Shown here: piece by piece, positions 57,583 through 64,000 of the stretch
Position numbering within the stretch: position 1 is the stretch's first letter
Layout: each line of letters opens with the position of its first letter
Assembly (NCBI GenBank): GCA_964534305.1
Contig: CAZHPR010000002.1
Span: 1-64,000, forward strand
Source of the DNA: CAZHPR01 sp964534305
GTDB taxonomy: Bacteria > Patescibacteriota > Minisyncoccia > Phycocordibacterales > WO2-35-19
Direction: 5' to 3'
DNA length: 64,000 bases
Program-made: the position numbers and the translations under genes
The notes under the pieces: model-generated
What the model was told of the DNA's origin: nothing
Seen by the model: the letters and a program-made list of their open reading frames with translations, nothing else
Databases searched by the model: none

Positions 57583-57670
57583 GGAGGGTTGGCAGAGTGG
57601 TCTAATGCGCCGCACTCGAAACGCGGTTTCCGCCCAAAGCGGATCAAGAGTTCAAATCTCTTACCCTCCG
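57583..57670 (+). tRNA. tRNA-Ser (CGA)
   Basis: Class II cloverleaf of 88 nt: acceptor GGAGGGT/ACCCTCC, anticodon loop CTCGAAA, long variable arm (TTTCCGCCCAAAGCGGA), T loop TTCAAAT. CCA is not encoded. Confidence 0.95.
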
Positions 57671-57900
57671 CAAAATAAGGAGTCGCGTCAGCGACGACTA
57701 TATTTTGCGAGAGTCCTGAGCAAAGCGAAGGGCAACCCGCAAAAACCCACTATATTTTGCGAGAGTTCCATTCGAGCCTTGCTCTCAGGACCTACGGCCT
57801 CAGCGCAGTGAAGGGCAGTCGCAAAATGCGAGAGTTCCATTCGAGCTCCGCTCTCAGGACTTGCAGCCTGAGGCTTGCAGAAGGGCAACCCGCAAAGACA
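57671..57900. repeat. Array of three tRNA-linked repeat units after tRNA-Ser
   Basis: Three related units follow the tRNA. CTATATTTTGCGAGAGT is repeated exactly at 57698-57714 and 57750-57766, with a shorter copy (TGCGAGAGTTCC) near 57827. Each unit ends GAAGGGCA..CGCAAA; the first holds the family core at 57713-57732 (CCTGAGCAAAGCGAAGGG). The open frames that cross this area are repeat-derived. Confidence 0.75.
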
Positions 57901-57912
57901 AAATAAACGTGT

Positions 57913-57918
57913 TATAAT
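57913..57918 (+). promoter_or_regulatory. -10 hexamer of a probable leaderless transcript
   Basis: TATAAT ends 6 nt before the ATG at 57925. Confidence 0.55.
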
Positions 57919-57924
57919 TTGGGC

Positions 57925-58551
57925 ATGAAAAAGACCTATTATTTTGTGATATTTGGCGCTATAATCCTAATTATGTTTTCATTTCTAAATTTTTTTAAGG
58001 ACAAGAATGATCGTGATGATGTTTTACCCAAAGGTGATGATAAAAAGGTTTTACTGAACGAAGAGTTTGAACTACAAGAGGGAGGCAGAGCTTCTATGGG
58101 AGGGTTAGATATCGCTTACAGAAGTACAACACTACCTCCAGATTCTTATACTGGAGACAGGGAAGAGTTTACCTATCCTCAAATAGAGTTGAGTGAGAAT
58201 GACGATACTCTCAGGTTTCCAATAAATAAAAAATTTCCAACAAGATTATTTCATAAGTATGAAATACAGCTCATAAATATGATCGTAAACAGCTCAGAAA
58301 GAACGGTTGTCCTAAAAGTTGTTACAAAAGAAGTGAACGCCAGAGTGCTAGAAGAAGATGCGGTGAAGATTGCTCTCAAAGAGGCAGAAGAGAACGGATT
58401 AGAAGACGGCGAGGCGATAAATAGGGTACTGGAATATGGTCTTTGGAAAATTGAAGTCTCGTCCCCTTCCGGCGGTGACTTATATATAATGGTAGAAATT
58501 GATGCGAACACTGGGGCAGTGAGGAATTCTTACAAAGAAAATAGAGCTTAA
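57925..58551 (+). CDS. Membrane-anchored protein with PepSY-like C terminus
   Basis: A 208-residue protein. An N-terminal membrane segment (YYFVIFGAIILIMFSFLNFF) is followed by a polar linker, a beta-rich part and a C-terminal region (VKIALKEAEENGLEDGEAIN ... WKIEVSSPSGGDLYIMVEIDANTGAVRN) that resembles a PepSY/YpeB-like fold. PepSY domains often inhibit peptidases. The link is based on pattern and not certain. Confidence 0.7.
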   Translation: MKKTYYFVIFGAIILIMFSFLNFFKDKNDRDDVLPKGDDKKVLLNEEFELQEGGRASMGGLDIAYRSTTLPPDSYTGDREEFTYPQIELSENDDTLRFPINKKFPTRLFHKYEIQLINMIVNSSERTVVLKVVTKEVNARVLEEDAVKIALKEAEENGLEDGEAINRVLEYGLWKIEVSSPSGGDLYIMVEIDANTGAVRNSYKENRA

Positions 58552-58593
58552 AATCAAGTTCCAATTTGATTTTTTTGTGGTAGGATACTATAT

Positions 58594-59241
58594 ATGATTA
58601 TTTCTTATCAGGGTATACAGTCATTTAAGGTGCAGTTTGGAGACACGGTCTTGGCCTTTAATCCTGTATCAAAATCTTCAAAATTTAAGGCTGGTAGTTT
58701 TGGGGCTGATGTTGCTCTGATTACCAACAATCATCCAGATATGAATGGAGGCGATCAGGCAAGCCGGGGTGAGAAGAAAGCCTTTGTTATAAATGGTCCG
58801 GGGGAGTATGAAGTAGAAGGAGTATTTATAAAAGGTGCTCCAGGGACAACAAATTATGGTGGGGAGACGCTTATCAATACAATTTATTCTGTAAATCTTG
58901 AAAACATTAATCTCTGTTTCCTTGGTTCTTTGGGAGAGACCAATCTTTCTACGGAAGCAAAAGAAACTCTTGATGGAATAGACATACTTTTTGTGCCAAT
59001 AGGAGGGGATGGAGTACTTGACGCAAGTGAGGCTTACAAGTTTGCTGTATCTCTAGAACCTAGCATCATAATACCTATGCATTTCCCATCTGGTAACTAT
59101 GATGTTGGAGAGAAAGATGCTCTAAAGAAATTTCTAAAAGAAGCTGGCGCAGAGGGGACTAAACCGATAGACAAACTAACAATAAAGAAAAAGGATTTGG
59201 AAGGAAAGGAGGCTGAGGTTGTAGTACTAAACTCAGAGTAG
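58594..59241 (+). CDS. Metallo-beta-lactamase-fold protein, active site altered
   Basis: A 215-residue protein shaped like UlaG-type MBL proteins: MIISYQGIQSFKVQFGDTVLAFNPV at the start, NGPGEYEVEGVFIKG in the middle and IIPMHFPSGNYDVGE near the C terminus. The HxHxDH metal motif is replaced by NNHPDMNG, so the zinc site is probably incomplete and the protein may be non-catalytic. It precedes a small membrane protein and gyrA. Confidence 0.82.
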   Translation: MIISYQGIQSFKVQFGDTVLAFNPVSKSSKFKAGSFGADVALITNNHPDMNGGDQASRGEKKAFVINGPGEYEVEGVFIKGAPGTTNYGGETLINTIYSVNLENINLCFLGSLGETNLSTEAKETLDGIDILFVPIGGDGVLDASEAYKFAVSLEPSIIIPMHFPSGNYDVGEKDALKKFLKEAGAEGTKPIDKLTIKKKDLEGKEAEVVVLNSE

Positions 59242-59278
59242 TGATATAATTTTGTTGATATTTTTTCTAAAGAATAAA

Positions 59279-59620
59279 ATGATCAACCAAACTATAGATC
59301 GCATAAACAAAAGAGACGAAGAGTATAGGCGCAAGTTAGCCTTCTTCAGTTCTCTCATTGTTTTGCTGTTGGTATTTAGTGTTTGGTCTATAGAGAGAGA
59401 TATTTTTGAGCTAAAATCTAAGGGTAATAATCTTTCTCTGTCAAACAGATCTGGTCAGCTTGCTTCTGTAGCAAGCGCCCCTTCACCTATAGATAGCTCA
59501 AAACAAGCACTTGATTCAGTCTGGTCCGAAGTCGGGAAAAGTTTTAATGACTTCAAAGAGTCACTATCAAACGTGTTTGTGCCCTTTTTTACAGGAATAG
59601 AAGTTTACGAGAGGAAATAA
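59279..59620 (+). CDS. Small single-pass membrane protein
   Basis: A 113-residue protein with a charged N terminus (MINQTIDRINKRDEEYRRK), one membrane segment (about 20-40, LAFFSSLIVLLLVFSVWSI) and an outer Ser-rich part ending in FVPFFTGIEVYERK. Function unknown. The ATG at 59279 is used instead of an upstream frame extension. The next gene, gyrA, is separated by a repeat-rich gap. Confidence 0.7.
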   Translation: MINQTIDRINKRDEEYRRKLAFFSSLIVLLLVFSVWSIERDIFELKSKGNNLSLSNRSGQLASVASAPSPIDSSKQALDSVWSEVGKSFNDFKESLSNVFVPFFTGIEVYERK

Positions 59621-59626
59621 TTGCAA

Positions 59627-59700
59627 AGACCCTCCCAAATCATTTTTGCTCGTTAGGTCATAAGGATTAAGGCTCTCGCAAAAATGATTTGGGAGGGTCT
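59627..59700. repeat. Long hairpin with 23-bp perfect arms upstream of gyrA
   Basis: Arms at 59627-59649 and 59678-59700 are exact complements around a 28-nt loop. A copy of the right-hand side occurs again at 59735-59760. Confidence 0.9.
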
Positions 59701-59734
59701 GGTATTTCATAAAAATGTTTTGAGCGACTTTAAG

Positions 59735-59760
59735 AGGCTCTCGCAAAAATGATTTGGGAG
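59735..59760. repeat. Second direct copy of the right hairpin arm
   Basis: Exactly repeats the 26 bases at 59670-59695, so the left arm could pair with either copy. Confidence 0.9.
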
Positions 59761-59783
59761 ATTTTTAAAAATAAACTTTTTGC

Positions 59784-59812
59784 TTGAAAAGAGCTTCTGT
59801 TTTTGCTATAAT
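59784..59812 (+). promoter_or_regulatory. gyrA promoter
   Basis: TTGAAA (59784-59789), 17-nt spacer, TATAAT (59807-59812); the ATG follows 12 nt later, giving a leader of only about five bases. Confidence 0.7.
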
Positions 59813-59824
59813 AGATAAATAATT

Positions 59825-62287
59825 ATGGCAAAAAGCTCAGAAAAAGAGTCTCAAAATAACGGCGGTACGGGTGTCTTGCCTCGTTCTATAGTGAGCGAAA
59901 TGAAGAAGTCTTTTATAGACTATGCGATGTCTGTAATTACAGACAGAGCCCTCCCTGATGTTCGTGATGGTCTAAAGCCGGTGCACCGAAGGATACTTTA
60001 TGCGATGCATACCATGGGTCTAGGCCCTTCTAGCAAGACTCGTAAATCAGCTACGGTAGTGGGAGAGGTGCTCGGTCACTTCCATCCTCATGGTGATACA
60101 GCCGCTTATGATGCGATGGTAAAGATGGCGCAAGATTTTTCTATGCGCTATCCGCTTATAATAGGTCAAGGAAACTTTGGTTCAATAGATGGAGATGGAG
60201 CTGCGGCAATGCGTTATACCGAAGCAAAGATGAGTAGGGTTGGAGCTGAGCTTTTGCGTGATATACACAAGGATACGGTAGATTTTATCCCAAACTTTGA
60301 TGGTACTGATAAGGAACCAAAAGTTTTGCCTGCTGCTGTGCCTCAGCTTTTACTCAATGGGACTTTGGGTATTGCGGTAGGTATGGCAACAAATGTTCCT
60401 CCTCACAACTTGCGTGAGGTTATAGATGCAACCGCATATCTTATAGACAACAAAGATGCAACAACAGAAGATTTACTTCAATTTATACAAGGACCGGACT
60501 TCCCTCTTGGGGGCATAATATTCAACCAGAAAGATATACACCACGCTTACACCACTGGAAGAGGCGGTATAGTGTGTAGGGGTGTAGCTGAAATTGTAGA
60601 AGAAAAAAATCTATCCCAGATAGTCATAACCTCAATCCCATACAGGGTCAACAAGCAGACTCTGGTTGAAAAGATTGCCGAACTTGTACGTGACAAAAAA
60701 CTCGAAGGGGTAAAGGGACTTAGAGATGAATCAACAAAGGATATAAGAGTTGTGATCGACCTCAAAGGAGGTAGCCATCCGCAAAGAGTCCTAAACTTTT
60801 TGTACAAACACACCCAACTCGAAGAAACATTCCACCTCAACCTGGTGGCGCTCGTTGATGGCGTACCCCAGACACTTTCTCTCAAGGGTATTATTCAAGA
60901 ATTTATAAACCATAGGCAGGTTGTCATAAAAAGAAGGACAGAGTTTGATCTGAGGGAGGCAGAAGCAAGAGAGCATATACTCCTTGGTCTCAAGAAAGCT
61001 CTTGATCACATAGATGAGATCATAAAACTCATAAAGAAAAGCAAGGATGTTGAGACAGCCAGAGACAACCTCATGAAGCAGTTCAAGTTTTCTCTTATAC
61101 AAGCAAATGCGATACTAGAGATGAGACTACAAAAGCTCGCTGGTCTTGAGAGACAAAAAATAGAAGACGAGCTAAAGGCGGTCCAAGCTATCATCAAAGA
61201 GCTAAAAGATATTCTTGCTAACCCAAAAAAGATTTTTACTATAATAAAGAAAGAACTATCAGAAATAGCAGAAAAGTATGGCGATGACAGGAGGACGAAG
61301 TTGATAAAGGGTGGTGTAAAGGTGCTCTCTGTTGAAGATTTGATACCAAATGAAGAAAACACCCTTATCCTTACTGCCGGCGGTTATATAAAGCGCACCA
61401 ACCCAGATGAATACAAGAAGCAAAAACGTGGTGGGGTAGGAGTAGTCGATCTGGATACAAAAGAAGAAGATTTCGTTACAAACTTCCTCACAGCTGAGAC
61501 TCATTCAGACCTACTATTCTTTACTGATAAGGGTAAGGCTTATCAAATAAAGATGTACGACATCCCAGAGGGCAAGAGAGCAACAAGAGGTAAGTCTATA
61601 ATGAACTTTCTCTCTCTTTCTGATGATGAAAAAGTCACCTCAATCCTCCCGATGCCTAAGAATCTCAAAGACAACAAAGACCTTTCCCTACTTATGATTA
61701 CAGAACAAGGGGTAGGCAAAAAAGTTTCTGCAAGTAGCTTCCATGATGTACGAAGTAGTGGAATTATTGCTATCAAGCTTCAAGCTGGAGACAGGTTGGT
61801 TTCTGTTTGTCAGACGGCGAAAGGTGATTCTTGTATGCTTATAACCGCAAAGGGTCAGTCAATCAGGTTCAAAGAAAATGATATAAGAGAGATGGGTAGA
61901 ACAGCTGGAGGAGTAAGAGCCATGAAGCTAGGCAAGGGAGATAGAATAGTTGGTGCTCACACAATACACAAAGAAATAGAAAAGGAGGCTAGTATCCTAA
62001 CTGTCGGTGCAAATGGTTATGGCAAAAAGACTCCTCTCAAGGAATACAAGATTCAAAAACGCGGTGGCTCCGGTATAAAAACATCAAGTGTCACTACAAA
62101 GACAGGTGAAATAATGTCTTCAGAGATAGTTGTGGGTTCTGAGGCAGAAGTAGTCGCAATGTCAAAGAAGAGTCAGGTCATAAGGCTAGAACTAAATGAG
62201 ATACCTACACTCGGCAGATCTACTCAAGGTGTCCGGATAATGAAGCTTCGAGAAGGCGACTCCCTCGCTTCTCTCATCTGTCTCTAG
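59825..62287 (+). CDS. gyrA: DNA gyrase subunit A
   Basis: Breakage and reunion subunit of gyrase. The 820 residues show LPDVRDGLKPVHRRILYAM, the catalytic Tyr in AAAMRYTEAKMS (about residue 130), and a C-terminal beta-pinwheel with GyrA-box-like QKRGGVG (about 527) and a second QKRGGSG (about 745). The GyrA boxes favour GyrA over ParC. gyrB is not in the window. No quinolone-resistance conclusion is drawn. Confidence 0.96.
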   Translation: MAKSSEKESQNNGGTGVLPRSIVSEMKKSFIDYAMSVITDRALPDVRDGLKPVHRRILYAMHTMGLGPSSKTRKSATVVGEVLGHFHPHGDTAAYDAMVKMAQDFSMRYPLIIGQGNFGSIDGDGAAAMRYTEAKMSRVGAELLRDIHKDTVDFIPNFDGTDKEPKVLPAAVPQLLLNGTLGIAVGMATNVPPHNLREVIDATAYLIDNKDATTEDLLQFIQGPDFPLGGIIFNQKDIHHAYTTGRGGIVCRGVAEIVEEKNLSQIVITSIPYRVNKQTLVEKIAELVRDKKLEGVKGLRDESTKDIRVVIDLKGGSHPQRVLNFLYKHTQLEETFHLNLVALVDGVPQTLSLKGIIQEFINHRQVVIKRRTEFDLREAEAREHILLGLKKALDHIDEIIKLIKKSKDVETARDNLMKQFKFSLIQANAILEMRLQKLAGLERQKIEDELKAVQAIIKELKDILANPKKIFTIIKKELSEIAEKYGDDRRTKLIKGGVKVLSVEDLIPNEENTLILTAGGYIKRTNPDEYKKQKRGGVGVVDLDTKEEDFVTNFLTAETHSDLLFFTDKGKAYQIKMYDIPEGKRATRGKSIMNFLSLSDDEKVTSILPMPKNLKDNKDLSLLMITEQGVGKKVSASSFHDVRSSGIIAIKLQAGDRLVSVCQTAKGDSCMLITAKGQSIRFKENDIREMGRTAGGVRAMKLGKGDRIVGAHTIHKEIEKEASILTVGANGYGKKTPLKEYKIQKRGGSGIKTSSVTTKTGEIMSSEIVVGSEAEVVAMSKKSQVIRLELNEIPTLGRSTQGVRIMKLREGDSLASLICL

Positions 62288-62335
62288 TTCTGTTAGCAAT
62301 CCACGCTTTTGTAGATAAGCAAAATTTGTTTTTGC

Positions 62336-62341
62336 TATAAT
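62336..62341 (+). promoter_or_regulatory. -10 hexamer of a probable leaderless transcript
   Basis: TATAAT ends 6 nt before the ATG at 62348, within TTTTTGCTATAAT, the same context as at gyrA. Confidence 0.55.
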
Positions 62342-62347
62342 TAAGAC

Positions 62348-63634
62348 ATGTCAACAAAGTTTCAGATAATCCTAACTGGTGTATTTGCTCTTTTTATTGT
62401 TGTGGGAGTTATTGTATTTTCTATGTACAGAGGCTCTCAGGGTCAGGTTAGTAATGTAATTGTTTGGGGTACTATAGAGCAAACCGATTTCTCTCAGATA
62501 CTTATGGCGACTGGTCTCGCTCAGAGCAAAGAATACTCAGTCCAGTATGTAAAGAAAGCAGAAGAAACTTTTGATAATGATCTAGTAGAGGCGATCGCTG
62601 CTGGTGAGGGCCCAGACGTCTTCTTTTTGCCTAGTGACAAGATAATAAAAAATATGAACAAGACGTTTATAATACCTTACAACGTCTTTACCGAGAGGAA
62701 TTTTAAAGACTCTTTTATAGAGGGTGCCGAAATATTTATGTTGCCGGAGGGTGTTGTTGCGATGCCGTTTGTGGTTGATCCGCTGGTGATGTATTGGAAC
62801 AGAGCTATATTCAATGATTCAAAGATAACCGTACCTCCAAAATATTGGGATCAATTCTTCAATCTGGCTTCAGTTATTTCTATAAAGGATGGTAGTCTCA
62901 ATATTTTGAGAAGTGCTGTCGCGCTTGGAGAGTTTTCAAACATATCACATGCAAAGGAGATAATCTCTACCCTTGCAATGCAAGCCGGTACCCCTATAAC
63001 TTATTGGAGCGGTGGTAAACCAATGAGCAGCTTCTCTCTTAGACTAGACAAACCGACAATACCAGCAGAGGCCGCGGTAAACTTTTATACAGAATTTTCA
63101 AATCCAGCAAAAACATCATACTCCTGGAACAGATCAATAGTCTCTTCTACAAATTATTTTCTGGGAGGAGATCTCGCTATGTATTTTGGTTTTGCAAGCG
63201 AGATTGCTGGTATACAATCAAAAAACCCAAATCTAAACTTTGATGTTGCTCCTATGCCGCTTTCTAGAGAGGGTGGCAATGACTCTATCTTTGGTAGGTT
63301 TTATGGTTTGGCGATAACAAAAACTTCCAAAAATCCTAACGCCGCCTTTGGTGTAGTTTCAATACTTACTTCTACTCAAGGCTCAAAAGCTTTTGCAGAG
63401 ATACTAAGGCTTCCTCCAGTGAGACGCGACCTCCTAGCCGAGAGACCTACCGGCGCGTATCTTAGTGTGTTTTATGATAGCGCAATAAGGGCTAGAGGAT
63501 GGCTTGATCCAGATAGGGTAGAGACCAATATTATATTTAGAAATATGATAGAGTCAGTTACAAGCGGAAGATCTAGGGTAAGTGAGGCGGTTGCAAGGGC
63601 AAACAGAGAAATATCAAATCTTTTACAAAAATGA
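62348..63634 (+). CDS. Family 1 extracellular solute-binding protein
   Basis: A 428-residue protein with an N-terminal membrane anchor (IILTGVFALFIVVGVIVFSMY) and an SBP_bac_1 fold: VIVWGTIEQTDFSQIL, GEGPDVFFLPSDKI, VVAMPFVVDPLVMYWNRAIF and the late FGVVSILTSTQGSKAFAEI are typical of sugar-type binding proteins. No transporter genes are visible. Its stop overlaps the next ATG (ATGA), and that next gene is a secretion-type pilin, so a role in a surface machine instead of uptake is possible. Confidence 0.88.
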   Translation: MSTKFQIILTGVFALFIVVGVIVFSMYRGSQGQVSNVIVWGTIEQTDFSQILMATGLAQSKEYSVQYVKKAEETFDNDLVEAIAAGEGPDVFFLPSDKIIKNMNKTFIIPYNVFTERNFKDSFIEGAEIFMLPEGVVAMPFVVDPLVMYWNRAIFNDSKITVPPKYWDQFFNLASVISIKDGSLNILRSAVALGEFSNISHAKEIISTLAMQAGTPITYWSGGKPMSSFSLRLDKPTIPAEAAVNFYTEFSNPAKTSYSWNRSIVSSTNYFLGGDLAMYFGFASEIAGIQSKNPNLNFDVAPMPLSREGGNDSIFGRFYGLAITKTSKNPNAAFGVVSILTSTQGSKAFAEILRLPPVRRDLLAERPTGAYLSVFYDSAIRARGWLDPDRVETNIIFRNMIESVTSGRSRVSEAVARANREISNLLQK

Positions 63635-64000
63635 TATCGGGTTCTAAAAAAAATATATTTAATACATTTGTAACCATACTTTTGGTGTTTGTCCCTGTCT
63701 TGTCATTTGCGGCACCGCTCATCCCTTCTCCTGTTGTCCCTAATTGTCCAAATCCAGAAGGCTGTGGTTTTGTTGAATTTATAGAGCTTATAAACAATGT
63801 TGTTAGTTTGCTAATCGCATTGTCGTTCCCTATCGCTGCGGGAGTTATCGCTTGGGCAGGTTTTAATATGATTATGGATGGTGGTAATGGGGCAAAGAGG
63901 AAGGAGTCTATAGAGATGATAAAGAAAGTTGTTATCGGTTTTGTTATAATGCTCTCAGCTTGGATTGTAGTCTCTACCTTGCTAAACGCACTAATATCAA
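63631..64000 (+). CDS. TrbC/VirB2-like pilin protein, cut by the window end
   Basis: At least 123 residues with no stop before the window edge. A signal-like N terminus (NTFVTILLVFVPVLSFAAP) is followed by CPNPEGCGFVEFIELINNVVSLLI and two membrane segments with a short loop GFNMIMDGGNGAKRKES between them. This plan fits TrbC/VirB2 pilins of type IV secretion systems. The gene is coupled to the preceding solute-binding gene by a 4-bp overlap. The rest of the system, if any, lies past the window. Confidence 0.75.
   Translation, partial: MISGSKKNIFNTFVTILLVFVPVLSFAAPLIPSPVVPNCPNPEGCGFVEFIELINNVVSLLIALSFPIAAGVIAWAGFNMIMDGGNGAKRKESIEMIKKVVIGFVIMLSAWIVVSTLLNALIS

Noticed and set aside
57581..57888. 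Frames over tRNA-Ser and the repeat array
   Set aside because: They read through the tRNA and the repeated units; no start signal.
57698..57900. CRISPR-like array
   Set aside because: Repeats are palindromic with variable length and unequal spacing, and no cas genes are present.

Overview
The window reads as a piece of a Candidate Phyla Radiation (Patescibacteria) chromosome, most likely Parcubacteria-like. This lineage is an inference. It rests on AT-rich sequence, short versions of housekeeping proteins (RF2 without most of domain 1, ValRS without the C-terminal arm), a full type IV pilus locus, many small membrane or secreted proteins of unknown role, and very few metabolic genes. RF2 is present and UGA is used as stop, so the code is the standard one for UGA. 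No rRNA, CRISPR array, prophage or transposase gene was seen.

Layout. 1-2.3 kb: msrB, msrA and two unknown genes with strong Shine-Dalgarno sites. 2.3-3.1 kb: comF, interrupted by an artificial gap. 3.1-14.6 kb: one co-directional type IV pilus locus (pilM, N, O, a small pilus protein, pilB, a lone response-regulator receiver, pilT, pilC, two paralogous pilins, pilD, four minor pilin-like genes). 14.7-18.7 kb: ligA, gatC, gatA (gatA also interrupted by an artificial gap). 18.7-24.5 kb: membrane proteins, five tRNA genes, a LAGLIDADG endonuclease, a MazG-like protein, a zinc metallopeptidase. 24.5-27.4 kb: two structured RNAs, prfB, ftsE, ftsX. 27.4-33 kb: an accessory region with tRNA-Gln, tRNA-linked repeats, a kinase, two methyltransferases and a NADAR protein between 68-bp direct repeats, an SPFH protein and a CapA-like protein. 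33-38.5 kb: pyrG, a Pif1-like helicase, a DsbA-like thioredoxin, a GerMN protein. 38.5-43.9 kb, minus strand: MFS transporter, RNase J, a family 5 solute-binding protein, secG. 44-46 kb: groES-groEL, then repeats and two structured RNAs. 46.8-52 kb: lemA, a glutaredoxin, and on the minus strand tRNA-Phe, hsp20, prsW-like, valS. 52.3-55.5 kb: a very large cell-surface protein. 55.5-57.9 kb: tsaD, a 55-residue membrane peptide, tRNA-Glu, tRNA-Ser and a tRNA-linked repeat array. 57.9-64 kb: envelope proteins, gyrA, a family 1 solute-binding protein and a truncated TrbC/VirB2-like pilin.

Four patterns cut across the genes. (1) Many genes have a -10 hexamer ending 6-7 nt before the start codon and no Shine-Dalgarno site, as expected for leaderless mRNAs; a small set of unknown genes instead carries strong Shine-Dalgarno sites and its own terminators. 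(2) A GC-rich palindromic repeat sits in frame inside ligA, gatA and tsaD, with more copies after groEL. (3) AT-rich repeats with a strict 7-nt period occur inside ligA, tsaD (twice), pilD and two minor pilin genes. (4) A repeat family with the core CCTGAGC..AGCGAAGGG sits next to tRNA genes, in two cases bounded by a duplicated piece of the tRNA.

Both 100-N gaps are flanked by an identical 55-bp sequence on each side. They look like unmerged assembly-graph overlaps rather than missing DNA. Removing 155 bp restores full comF and gatA reading frames.
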